DNA from: JANNVZ01 sp031418455
GTDB taxonomy: Bacteria; Bacteroidota; Bacteroidia; Flavobacteriales_D; Sanyastnellaceae
Length of the DNA stretch: 54,421 nt
Reading direction: 5' to 3'
Assembly: GCA_031418455.1 (NCBI GenBank)
Contig: JANOXJ010000121.1
Coordinates: 1 to 54,421, forward strand
This document shows positions 45,168 through 54,401 of this stretch, one piece after another. Positions within the stretch are counted from its first letter, which is position 1. Each line of letters begins with the position of its first letter. The position numbers and the translations under genes are program-made. Below the pieces are notes generated by a model that was not told where the DNA came from, ran no database searches, and saw only the letters and a program-made list of their open reading frames with translations.

Positions 45168-45595
45168 AACACGCTATTATTTTAATTTCAACATTATTGG
45201 TAAGTCTTTTTTGTACAAGTCAAACCGTGCTGGGCACATGGAAAACCATAGATGATGAAACCGGCAAACCGAAAAGCCTAGTAGAGATATATGAGCAAAA
45301 TGGAAAGGTATATGGCAAGGTGATTAAACTTTTTAGAGAACCTAATGAAGAGCAAAATCCCATTTGCGATAAGTGCGATGATTATAGAAAAAACCAGCCC
45401 GTGATGGGAATGATAATTATTAGCGACATGCAACTAAAAGATGGCTATTATAAAAGTGGCACCATATGCGACCCTAAAAATGGCAAAGTATACAAATGCG
45501 AAATGTGGCTAAAAGCTGGCGATAGCAACAAGCTTGAGCTCAGAGGTTATTGGGGATTTATTTTCCGCACTCAAACCTGGGTTAGAGTGAGCTAG
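45164..45595 (+). CDS. Exported DUF2147 domain protein
   Basis: A 143-residue periplasmic protein. Residues 1-19 are a signal peptide (IILISTLLVSLFCTSQ). The rest matches the DUF2147 pattern: VLGTWKTIDDETGKPKSLVE, NGKVYGKVIKLFRE, the Cys pair CDKCDD, NQPVMGMIIISDMQ, GTICDPKNGKVYKCEMWL and ELRGYWGFIFRTQTWVRV, a small lipocalin-like beta-barrel expected to bind a small hydrophobic ligand. Its ATG overlaps the stop of the YihY-type gene, so the two are co-translated. The ligand and biological role are unknown. Confidence 0.9.
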   Translation: MKHAIILISTLLVSLFCTSQTVLGTWKTIDDETGKPKSLVEIYEQNGKVYGKVIKLFREPNEEQNPICDKCDDYRKNQPVMGMIIISDMQLKDGYYKSGTICDPKNGKVYKCEMWLKAGDSNKLELRGYWGFIFRTQTWVRVS

Positions 45596-45609
45596 TAATA
45601 ATCTTTTTA

Positions 45610-46461
45610 TTAGAACTGGAAGTAGTTTCTTCGTTTGAAACGGGGCTTATCCTTTTTATCAATGCATAATTTTTTGTACATGGCTTCAGCATCCGTGTCG
45701 CCCAATTGTGCGGCTTCCACCCAGTCGCCACAAGCACCTTCCATGTCGTGCTTATAATAAAATGCTTCGCCTCTGAAGTATAAAATTTCTGCAACAAAAT
45801 CCGTTTTTTCCAACTTCAACTCATCCAGCAATTCCATAGCGCTTCTAAACTGTCCCATGTCAAGCATAATGATGGCCATATTCAATTTAGCCCTTTTCAA
45901 CTCGGGCTGTAGCGCATAGGCCAATTGAAAATCTTCAAGCGCCATATTATTTTTTTTCTGGTCGGCAAAGTTGGCTGCACGCAAGTAGTATGCTTCTGCA
46001 TACATGGTATCTATGTTTATTGCCTCATTTATATATCGCTCGCATGCTTTATTTTCCATGCACATATACTCCAGTGTAGCTAGCCAATAATATCCTTTAG
46101 CATCGCCCTCGTTAAGTTGCAAATAACTTATCAAATCCATTCTGGCTGCTTCAAATAACTGCATCGATATTTTACAAATTCCTCTATTGAGAAACAAATC
46201 TGACTCGGCATAGCCTGTTGATTTTGCCTGATCATAATCACCCAGAGCCATGCTATAATCGCCCAGTTTTTGCAAACAATTAGCTCGCACCAGGTATGCT
46301 TCTGGGGTGGGGTGTTGTTGCACTTGCAAGTCAGAGGCATTGAGTGCTTTTGCATAATCGCCCAAAGCATAGGCTTCCTTAGCCTGCTCCAAAGCGCTTT
46401 GCGCCAACCCCATGTGGCCGGCAAAACAAAAAAGTATTATGTAAAGCAATTGCCTTTTCAT
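45610..46461 (-). CDS. Exported tetratricopeptide repeat protein
   Basis: A 283-residue periplasmic protein. Residues 1-20 are a signal peptide (LLYIILFCFAGHMGLAQ). About six TPR units follow from residue 22 to 270: AKEAYALGDYAKAL, AYLVRANCLQKLGDYSMAL, LFLNRGICKISMQLFEAA, GYYWLATLEYMCMENKAC, AYYLRAANFADQKKNNMAL and EILYFRGEAFYYKHDMEGAC, with the canonical small/aromatic spacing. The last unit has a Sel1-like GDxDAEAMYKKLC. The basic tail KPRFKRRNYFQF is unusual. It acts presumably as a protein-binding scaffold. It converges with the DUF2147 gene (14-base gap) and lies downstream of the 2555-aa cargo, separated by its terminator. Confidence 0.87.
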   Translation of the reverse strand: MKRQLLYIILFCFAGHMGLAQSALEQAKEAYALGDYAKALNASDLQVQQHPTPEAYLVRANCLQKLGDYSMALGDYDQAKSTGYAESDLFLNRGICKISMQLFEAARMDLISYLQLNEGDAKGYYWLATLEYMCMENKACERYINEAINIDTMYAEAYYLRAANFADQKKNNMALEDFQLAYALQPELKRAKLNMAIIMLDMGQFRSAMELLDELKLEKTDFVAEILYFRGEAFYYKHDMEGACGDWVEAAQLGDTDAEAMYKKLCIDKKDKPRFKRRNYFQF

Positions 46462-46554
46462 CTCATTATTTAAAAACTGATGGGCTTTGTACGAGCCAAA
46501 GGCAGTATTGTTTCCTCCCTTCAGTGGTTCTTGTTGCCATGGGTATATGACTAT

Positions 46555-46593
46555 AAAAAAAGAAACCCCCTCAACTTTCGTTGAGGGGGTTTC
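46555..46593 (-). terminator. Strong terminator of the 2555-aa surface protein gene
   Basis: Perfect 14-bp stem GAAACCCCCTCAAC (46562-46575) / GTTGAGGGGGTTTC (46580-46593) with a TTTC loop. The A tract at 46555-46561 becomes a T tract on the minus strand, so it terminates transcription coming from the giant gene that stops at 46631. Confidence 0.93.
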
Positions 46594-46630
46594 ATCGGTT
46601 AGGATTATAAAAACCGTCTATTTAGACTGA

Positions 46631-49600
46631 TTACTTGTTTATTACCAAACGTCCCATTTCGGTATTACCGTTTTGAGAAATTCGGAACATATAGATACCA
46701 GTAGCCAAATTATTCACGCTAAAGTCAACGCGATAAGTCATACCAGCTTCCATATTGTTGTTGTATACATCAGCCACCTTAGCACCAGCCATGTCAAATA
46801 CTTCCAATTGTGCACGGCCAGCAGCAGCGCTCTTGAATGTAAATACAGTGTTGTTGTCAGCTGGGTTAGGAGCTACCATAATGTTCAACTCTTTAGTTTC
46901 CACAACCTCAGCAGTTGGAGTGCCTGGCATGATTGGACCTGTTACATTACCTTCAAACATGATGTATTGTTGGCAAGTAGTAGAGTTACCAGAACAGTCA
47001 GAAGCAGTCCATTGACGCAAGATGTAGTAATCTGGGCAGCAATCCAATTCGAAAGCTAAGTCACCAGCACCACTAACAGAAGTAGTTGATTGACCGTTTA
47101 CGAATGAACCACTGTAAGTGAACCAACCACCAAAGCCATTGTCAGCATTGTTGTAGTTGTTAGCACCATCACCAAGTTGGAAACCAAAGTAGTTGTTAGC
47201 AGGAGCATGCACCAGGTTAAGAGCAGAACCGGTGTAAGCACCGAAACCGTTTAACTCAGCACCAGCATTGTTCTGCATTATGAAGTACAACCAGTCAGTG
47301 TGGTTAACACCTAGAGTAGAACAGTCAGCCTTAAAGCTAGTTGGGAAGCTTTGAGTGCTCCAAGCAGACCAATCCTTTTCAGCACCAAACCATACATCTA
47401 ATGCGAAACCATTAGCGGGGTTAGCAGCATTTACCAAAGTAGCAGTAACGTGAGCAGTACCGTTAGGGAAACGTACTAATTCACCTTCAGCTAACTGGTA
47501 GTAACGGTGAGCAGCAGGCATGTTGAACATAGCCATAGCCCAGTCGTAAGGATAGTTACAAGGGTTGCCAACAGGACGAACAGGAGTTAACAAGTCGCAA
47601 TCTGCAATAGAACCTGGCTCAGGTGTTTCACCAATGATGAACTCCTCAGGAGTAACTTCTATAGTAGCACCACAGTTGTCAGTAGCTGTAACTACAGCAG
47701 CAGCAGGAATAGAATCAGTGCAAGCCAATACTAAATCTTGTGGACAACCGCTCAATTCTGGAGCAGTTACATCATTTACAAAAATGTAATAAGATGCATA
47801 GTCATAATTTTCGCAATTGTCATATGCAGAATATGATACAAGTAGTATTTGATTTCCGCAATCGTCAGATTCCAACACTTGTGTAAGCACATCAATTGTA
47901 ACGTTAGCATCGCAGTTATCAGTAGCTACTACCATTGCAGGAGCAGGTATTTCAGAAGCACACTCTACAGTTACATCAGTCAATTCTGTTTCAATCACCG
48001 GAGCAGTGTAGTCATAGACTGAAATGTACTGGTCGAAAGTGCTAGCATTACCGCAAGCATCTGTAGCAGTCCATGTGCGAATTATTTCAGCAGAGCACTC
48101 GTTTATGCTAGTTGTATCATCAGCATAAGTGTATTCAATGGCGCTGCAAGCATCCCAAGCAGATGGTTCATTTACTTCTATTTCATTCAAACACTGGTAA
48201 GAGAAAACGTAAGTGTTTTCACCAAATACTGGAGCAGTAGTATCTTGAATAGTGATGGTTTGAACATCGCTAGACTGATTACCACAATCATCTGTAGCAG
48301 TGAACGTGCGAGTAATAACCATGTTAGCAGGGCAGTTGCCAAGAACAGTGTCAGTAACCACAGTTACATCTACACTGTAATCACAAGAGTCCCATGCATA
48401 TGCATCCATTAAATAGATGTAGTCAGTGCACTCAGCAATGATGTCTTGAGGAGCGTAGATTACTGGTAGGTTGTTGTCCACCACAGTTACCACACGGTCT
48501 ATTACAGTTACGTTACCGCAATTGTCAGTACCAGTCCAAGACTCAGTGTAGCTAGCGCCACATACATCAGTTATTTCGAAGCCAGCATATACTACTTCTA
48601 CTTCGCCACCACAGTTGTCTACAAACGCAGGGTCAAATGCAGGAACTGATTCAGTGCAAGCGATAGTGATATCAGCAGGCTCATTACCAGTAGGTGCAGT
48701 TACATCAATCAAGCGAATGATTTGTGAGAAATACTGAGAGTAATTGTAGCATACATCGTATGCAACATAAATACGCTCATATACACCGGCACACTCACCG
48801 CTAAACATTTCAGTGCTTACTATTTCAATAGTCACCTCGTTGCAATTGTCAGTAGCCGTAACGAATATACCAGACTCTAGAGAGAACTCCTCACATGGTA
48901 TTTCTATTTCCAACTCACCAGTTATGACCGGTGCAGTAGTATCGCGCACTATAATAAAAACCGCAGCTTCGCTAGAGTTACCACACTCATCTGTAGCAGT
49001 AGTAGTACGATAGAAGAATGCAAAGCAAGGACCATCGTAGCTTAGCTCAGAATCTACAGTATTGTAAGAAACGATACCACAATTGTCAGTAGCAGTTGGC
49101 AATTCAGTAACAAACTCCTGGTCACACTCAAACACGTAGAAGCTTTCATACTCACCAAATTCAGGAGCAGTAGTGTCTTGTACAGTGATTGTTTGAGAGC
49201 TAACAGAAGTGTTACCACACTCATCAGTAGCAGTGAAAGTGCGAACGATTTGGTAGTTCTGTGGGCAAGTACCAGCAATGGTATCTACTTCTACAGAAAT
49301 TTCCACATCATAATCACAATTGTCATAAGCATATGCACTACCATAATACAACTCCTCGTTGCACTCAGCAGTGTAGCTGTATGGAGTGTATTCGAATTGA
49401 GGGTCAACATCATCTATAAGCGTAACTATACGGTCTACTGAAGAAGTGTTACCACAGTTGTCAGTAGCAGTCCATGTTTGAGTAAAGCTTACGTTGCAGT
49501 ATCCATTTACTTCAGGAGAAGTGTAGCTGTAAGTCAACTCACCACCACAGTTGTCATACCACATTGGGTCAAAAGAAGGCACTTGCTCATCGCAATGAAC

Positions 49601-52600
49601 AGTGATATCTAATGGCTCAATACCGATAGGAGCAGAATCATCTGTAAGGCGGATAATTTGTAGGAAAGACTCAGAAGCATTGCCACAAGCATCGTATGCT
49701 GTGTAGTAACGCAAGTAAACACCTGCGCACTCACCACTTACTTGAAGTGTGCTGTCTATTACTATTTCCACTTCGCTGCAAAGGTCAGTAGCAGTAACAA
49801 ATATACCAGTCTCAGCAGAGAATTCTTCGCAAGGAATTTGTACTTCTAGAGTACCTGCAATTATTGGTGCGGTAGTGTCTTGAGTAAGTATATGCTGGCT
49901 GAATGTAGAGCTATTGCCGCAATCATCAGTAGCAGTAAATACACGAACAATACAATCAACTATTGGGCAAATTTCTTCTTGTTCTTCAACAACCAGGTTG
50001 GTTATAGTTACAGTACCAAGACCACATTGGTCGTCTATGGCAGTAATACGAAGGTCGAAAAGGCTACCTGCAGGGACAGTGATAGTGCTGTTACCAGACT
50101 GAGTGTAACCACCACCTATAATGTTAGCAGTAATACCAGTTGTAACACCATCTATTGCATATTCAAAACGGTCGAAGTTTGCACCATTTTGTCCACAATA
50201 ATTATCAGCAGAAACATAGCTCCAATCGAAACTAACAGTTACTTGACATGCAGTAGTAGCTGCTGCGGTGTATGCACTTGAACCAGGACCATTGTCTGTA
50301 TTAGAACCGCCTATGGTGAAGCCAGTAGGTAGGTTAGAGAAATTCACAAAACCATTGCCACCATTGCTATAGAAATACCATGGAGAAATTGTAGAGTAGT
50401 CAGCATAAGTAATATCTACTTCTGCATCACAATTGTCAGTAGCAGTTGGAGCCAAATATGGAACCTCGTTGCCACACTCAACTATTACTTCGTTCTCACC
50501 TTCCAATGAAGGTGCAGTTTCGTCAACAACAGTTACAATTTGAGTTTGTACAGCTTGGTTTCCACAATTGTCATATGCACGGAATATGCGGTAGATGAAC
50601 AATTCTTGTGGGCAAGCACCTGGCATAGTGTCAAAAGCCAATGCTATTTCCACTTGTGGATCACAGTTATCATAAGCCAAAGGCATAACTACAGCCGGAA
50701 CTTCTTCATCACAATTGATGGTGAAGTCAGCAGGGAATTCTTCGAACCATGGGTTCACATTGTCATAGATAGTAACGTTACGGTCTATTACAGTTGTGTT
50801 ACCACAGTTGTCAGTAGCAGTCCAGCTTTCAGTGTAAGTAACATCGCATATTTCAGTTACTTCAAAACCAGAGTATATAACTTCTACTTCACCACCGCAA
50901 TTGTCAGTAAACATTGGGTCGAAAGAAGGAATCTCATCACTGCAAAGTACAGTTATGTCTTGTGGCTCGTTACCAACAGGAGCAACCTCATCAAGCAAAC
51001 GAATGATTTGGATAAATGTAGGAGATACATTACCACAAACATCATGTGCAGTGTAGTAGCGGATGTATACACCAGCGCACTCACCACTCACTAGTTGAGT
51101 GCTATCTATTACAATTTCAAACTCATTGCAATTATCAGTAGCTGTAACAAATATTCCAGACTCAAGAGAGAACTCTTCGCAAAGAATTTCAACCTCTTGA
51201 GCACCGGTAATAACTGGAGCAGTAGTATCAACAATCATTATTAACTGAGATACTTCGCTATTGTTACCACACTCATCTGTAGCCACAGTTATGCGTTCAA
51301 ATGAAGCATAGCAAGGACCATCGTAGCTCATTTCAGTGTCAAAAGTGTAGTAAGAAACCTCGCCACAGTTATCAGTAGCAGTTGGGTTTACGGTCACTAT
51401 AGGAGTATTGCACTCAAAAGTGTAATACATCTCATATTCATTAAATATTGGGTCAGTAGTATCTTGTACAGTTATAGTTTGAGTTTGCGGAGCAGAAGCA
51501 TTGCCACAAGCATCAGTAGCTATAAATGTGCGAGTTATTTGATAGTTCTGTGGGCAGTTACCAGCTATGGTATCTACTACTTCAGAAATAGTGTAGTCAG
51601 AACAGTTGTCCCAAGCAGAAGCTGAATCATAAACCAACTCATCGCTGCACTCAGCAGTGTAGTCAGCTGGTATGGTTAAATAAGGAGCAGTAGTGTCTAC
51701 AATGTGGAATACAACAGAAACCATTGTATCGTTCTCACAGTAATCTACACCCACCCAAGTGCGTATGATATCAAAAGAGGCATCGCAACCATCGTTAGTA
51801 GCTACTACTTCTTCAGAATAAGAAACAGTAACTTCCATTTCACAATTGTCAATACCATAAACGCCATCTAAACCAAAGTAGTTGCCGTCATCACCTACAG
51901 TAACATCGCTACACTCTATAGTTGCCTCAGCAGGAATTCCATAAAGTATAGGAGCAGTCAAATCTTGTATTGCAATGTATTGCTCAGCAGTAGCAGTGTT
52001 TCCACAAGCATCAGTAGCTGTGTAAATTCTGTAATATACACCAAGACATCCGCCTGAGTTAAGTATTTCAGATGTTACTTCAACTGTAGCTTCACCACAA
52101 TTGTCAGTAGCAGTAATCAAAGCAGGAATTTCATCACACTCTATATGAGCATAGAATTCATAATCATCAAACACAGGAGCAGTAGTGTCCTGAACATGTA
52201 TAGTTTGAGTAAAGCTTACAGCGTTATCACAACCATCATTAGCACTCCAAGTGCGAATAAGAGTGTAGTTACCAGGACAGTTGCCAAGAATTACCTCTTC
52301 GTTGAAATAAACTACTATACCTTCTTGACAATTATCTTGAGCACTAACAATAGCAGCAAGTGGAACAGCGTCACACTCTACAGTTATTTCAGCTGCTGGA
52401 GTTCCGCTAAGAACAGGAGCAGTAGTATCTACTATAGTTATAGTTTGAACACAATCAGCACGATTGCCGCATATGTCTGTAGCAGACCAAGTGCGTGTAA
52501 TAGTTGAGTAGCAGTTATTCCCTTCAACTTCTTCACCAAGGTAAGTAACTACAACATCACCAGCGCAGTTGTCAGTAGCCGTTACATTAAGAGCTACTGC

Positions 52601-54298
52601 AGGAATTTCCTGGTCGCACTCTATTGTTAAGCTTTGTGGACAATTTACAAACGTTGGAGCTGTAGTGTCATCAACTATTACATCATAAGAAGCAATAGTA
52701 GCATGGCCACATGCATCTTCAGCACGGTAGAAGTGTGTGAAAGAAGTGTGGTGTACACAGTCTGTTTGAGTATTTGGGGTGCAAGAAGCATCCACGTTTA
52801 CGTCACCATGACCAGATACAGCAGTACCATCTACAAAACCATCGTAGCTAAACCAGCCAGAAAGACCAGAGCTACAGTTTTTATTGTTAGCACCTATACC
52901 CTTCTGAAAACCGAAGTAGTAACTAGATGGCATATGGTATAAACTAAGAACATCGCCAGCTAAGTCACCAGCGCCAGTAAGGGTAGAGAAGCCGCCAACA
53001 AGTTCAAAATACTCCCAGTTAATATGGTTTGTAGTAGCACAAGCCAACAAAAGGTCGTTTTTGTAATTTCTGCCAAGACCACTCCATGTAGCCCAGTCAG
53101 CCTTGTTTTCAAACCAAAGGTCAACAACGAATTGCTCGTTATTGTTAGCAGTATTTATAACAGTACCATAAAGGTGAGCAGTACCATCAAAGAATTGGTC
53201 GAAAGTTCCGCCATTAGAATCAAACACGAAATTAGCATTAGTTACTTGCGCGTTAGAAGCAAGTACAGGCAACCATACTGCCCAATCAGCACCAGGGCCA
53301 AAAGCAGTAGAAAGAGCACATGTCTCAGTTAGTTCGCCAGTCTGAGAAGTCCAAGACTCGGCTACTACCTCGCCAGAGCAAGCATCAACAGCTGTAACAG
53401 CTATTGGGCCTTCTACTGACTCTAGGCATTGAACATTAATATCAGAAAGTTCTGGAAATACAGGACCTTGAGTGTCCACTACGGTTATTACTTGTGTGCA
53501 AGTGGCTGAAAGATCACCAAGGGTGATAGTCCAAGTGCGCACAATAGCAGAAGAGCAGCTAGTAGAACCAACTGTAACATCACTATAGGTAGCATTAATT
53601 TGTAAATCACATATTTCAGAACCATCGAATGTTGGCGCGCCAGTCAAATCTAAGTTTGTCAAGTTTGAACCACATTCAACAGTTACATCTGCAGGACATT
53701 GAACAACAAGTTGTGCCTGACAAGCAGGCACGCAAGAAAGTTCAAAAATAAAAGGACCACTATCGCCATTAGAATTACCTGCTGTGGTAGGCTCCCAACC
53801 TGTAGCGTATATATAATACGTTACACCTTGTTGAGCGAAGAATGTGTAGGAAGAATTCCAAATTTCACTTCCAGAATCATCATCACCACCCACACATGTA
53901 AGCTGAGCGCAAGTGCCGGTATAGATACCTACAAAAGTATCAAAGGCATTATCACCAACAGATTCTGTTAGTGCAACAGTTACGCTACCGCCAGTTCCAA
54001 GATGACTGAACCAAACACCTGGCTCACCATATACTTGTCCAAATGGCGTATTACCGCAAAAGCTAATGTTGTCAGTAGTTGCATTGGCCGTAGAACCAGT
54101 TAACGTTTGACCACATAAAATAGGAAGAGCACCGTCACAACCATCGTTGATCGGAGCACTAGTTTGAGCACTCATAAGAGAACCCCACAGAACAAGCATT
54201 AGGCTAAGACAGCAAGCCTTTAAAGAAGTAGCAGTGTTAGAGACCAAAGCATAAGGACTACATACACCACCACTCAAGAACATTGTAGAATGTTTCAT
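46631..54298 (-). CDS. Giant HYR-module T9SS surface protein, 2555 aa
   Basis: Large secreted adhesin-like protein. A signal peptide with a long lead has its core at about 30-43 (CCLSLMLVLWGSLMSAQ). A PPC-like domain (about 50-190: GVWFSHLGTGGSVTVAL, FDTFVGIYTGTCAQL, YYIYATGW) comes first. Then about 20 HYR-like Ig modules of roughly 80 residues, each with V(E/Q)C, ATDNCG and a DTTAP-type linker; I count 21 linkers. Three insertions interrupt them: two related domains of about 180 residues (about 325-505 and 2235-2420) and one of about 140 residues (about 1296-1436). Residues about 866-2093 form a four-module higher-order repeat. The last 85 residues are a type A sorting domain (IMVAPNPADNNTVFTF, EVFDMAGAKVADV, GIYMFRISQ). 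A strong terminator and a -7 element frame it. Adhesion is inference. Confidence 0.92.
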   Translation of the reverse strand: MKHSTMFLSGGVCSPYALVSNTATSLKACCLSLMLVLWGSLMSAQTSAPINDGCDGALPILCGQTLTGSTANATTDNISFCGNTPFGQVYGEPGVWFSHLGTGGSVTVALTESVGDNAFDTFVGIYTGTCAQLTCVGGDDDSGSEIWNSSYTFFAQQGVTYYIYATGWEPTTAGNSNGDSGPFIFELSCVPACQAQLVVQCPADVTVECGSNLTNLDLTGAPTFDGSEICDLQINATYSDVTVGSTSCSSAIVRTWTITLGDLSATCTQVITVVDTQGPVFPELSDINVQCLESVEGPIAVTAVDACSGEVVAESWTSQTGELTETCALSTAFGPGADWAVWLPVLASNAQVTNANFVFDSNGGTFDQFFDGTAHLYGTVINTANNNEQFVVDLWFENKADWATWSGLGRNYKNDLLLACATTNHINWEYFELVGGFSTLTGAGDLAGDVLSLYHMPSSYYFGFQKGIGANNKNCSSGLSGWFSYDGFVDGTAVSGHGDVNVDASCTPNTQTDCVHHTSFTHFYRAEDACGHATIASYDVIVDDTTAPTFVNCPQSLTIECDQEIPAVALNVTATDNCAGDVVVTYLGEEVEGNNCYSTITRTWSATDICGNRADCVQTITIVDTTAPVLSGTPAAEITVECDAVPLAAIVSAQDNCQEGIVVYFNEEVILGNCPGNYTLIRTWSANDGCDNAVSFTQTIHVQDTTAPVFDDYEFYAHIECDEIPALITATDNCGEATVEVTSEILNSGGCLGVYYRIYTATDACGNTATAEQYIAIQDLTAPILYGIPAEATIECSDVTVGDDGNYFGLDGVYGIDNCEMEVTVSYSEEVVATNDGCDASFDIIRTWVGVDYCENDTMVSVVFHIVDTTAPYLTIPADYTAECSDELVYDSASAWDNCSDYTISEVVDTIAGNCPQNYQITRTFIATDACGNASAPQTQTITVQDTTDPIFNEYEMYYTFECNTPIVTVNPTATDNCGEVSYYTFDTEMSYDGPCYASFERITVATDECGNNSEVSQLIMIVDTTAPVITGAQEVEILCEEFSLESGIFVTATDNCNEFEIVIDSTQLVSGECAGVYIRYYTAHDVCGNVSPTFIQIIRLLDEVAPVGNEPQDITVLCSDEIPSFDPMFTDNCGGEVEVIYSGFEVTEICDVTYTESWTATDNCGNTTVIDRNVTIYDNVNPWFEEFPADFTINCDEEVPAVVMPLAYDNCDPQVEIALAFDTMPGACPQELFIYRIFRAYDNCGNQAVQTQIVTVVDETAPSLEGENEVIVECGNEVPYLAPTATDNCDAEVDITYADYSTISPWYFYSNGGNGFVNFSNLPTGFTIGGSNTDNGPGSSAYTAAATTACQVTVSFDWSYVSADNYCGQNGANFDRFEYAIDGVTTGITANIIGGGYTQSGNSTITVPAGSLFDLRITAIDDQCGLGTVTITNLVVEEQEEICPIVDCIVRVFTATDDCGNSSTFSQHILTQDTTAPIIAGTLEVQIPCEEFSAETGIFVTATDLCSEVEIVIDSTLQVSGECAGVYLRYYTAYDACGNASESFLQIIRLTDDSAPIGIEPLDITVHCDEQVPSFDPMWYDNCGGELTYSYTSPEVNGYCNVSFTQTWTATDNCGNTSSVDRIVTLIDDVDPQFEYTPYSYTAECNEELYYGSAYAYDNCDYDVEISVEVDTIAGTCPQNYQIVRTFTATDECGNTSVSSQTITVQDTTAPEFGEYESFYVFECDQEFVTELPTATDNCGIVSYNTVDSELSYDGPCFAFFYRTTTATDECGNSSEAAVFIIVRDTTAPVITGELEIEIPCEEFSLESGIFVTATDNCNEVTIEIVSTEMFSGECAGVYERIYVAYDVCYNYSQYFSQIIRLIDVTAPTGNEPADITIACTESVPAFDPAFVDNCGGEVEVVYAGFEITDVCGASYTESWTGTDNCGNVTVIDRVVTVVDNNLPVIYAPQDIIAECTDYIYLMDAYAWDSCDYSVDVTVVTDTVLGNCPANMVITRTFTATDDCGNQSSDVQTITIQDTTAPVFGENTYVFSYQCLNEIEVNEPSAWDACSAIEYTYADDTTSINECSAEIIRTWTATDACGNASTFDQYISVYDYTAPVIETELTDVTVECASEIPAPAMVVATDNCDANVTIDVLTQVLESDDCGNQILLVSYSAYDNCENYDYASYYIFVNDVTAPELSGCPQDLVLACTDSIPAAAVVTATDNCGATIEVTPEEFIIGETPEPGSIADCDLLTPVRPVGNPCNYPYDWAMAMFNMPAAHRYYQLAEGELVRFPNGTAHVTATLVNAANPANGFALDVWFGAEKDWSAWSTQSFPTSFKADCSTLGVNHTDWLYFIMQNNAGAELNGFGAYTGSALNLVHAPANNYFGFQLGDGANNYNNADNGFGGWFTYSGSFVNGQSTTSVSGAGDLAFELDCCPDYYILRQWTASDCSGNSTTCQQYIMFEGNVTGPIMPGTPTAEVVETKELNIMVAPNPADNNTVFTFKSAAAGRAQLEVFDMAGAKVADVYNNNMEAGMTYRVDFSVNNLATGIYMFRISQNGNTEMGRLVINK
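48020..51703 (-). repeat. Higher-order repeat: 3.5 copies of a four-module HYR unit
   Basis: Modules recur in fixed order A-B-C-D, A-B-C-D, A-B-C-D, A-B. Markers: A has TAEC with CP(Q/A)N; B has FEC with SYDGPC; C has EEFSxESGIFVTATD and SGECAGVY; D has GxEPxDIT and DNCGGE. C modules begin near 51240, 49890 and 48950. The basic unit is about 940 bases; the first interval is about 410 bases longer because of an insertion in the second B module. Confidence 0.8.
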
Positions 54299-54393
54299 TG
54301 AATTGGTTTTAAATTAAAAAAATCAGTTAAAAAGCGGTGTAAGTTTCCCGATGCGGGAGAAAGAAAGATAGATGAGTTTTCAGATATGCCCGA

Positions 54394-54401
54394 CAAAAGT
54401 A
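54394..54401 (-). promoter_or_regulatory. -7 promoter element of the 2555-aa surface protein gene
   Basis: CAAAAGTA reads TACTTTTG on the minus strand, matching TAnnTTTG. The -33 element would fall at or beyond the window edge and cannot be checked. The predicted leader of about 90 nt contains a small CCCG-ATG-CGGG hairpin (54347-54357). Confidence 0.5.

Noticed and set aside
45596..45612. TAATAA...TTATTA inverted repeat between the DUF2147 and TPR genes
   Set aside because: Six A-T pairs only; too weak to call, and such sequence is expected by chance in AT-rich gaps.
46631..54298. Repeated DNA words such as TTGTCAGTAGCAGT, which superficially look like a spaced repeat array
   Set aside because: They encode the ATDN part of HYR modules in one continuous frame; spacing follows protein modules, so this is not CRISPR.
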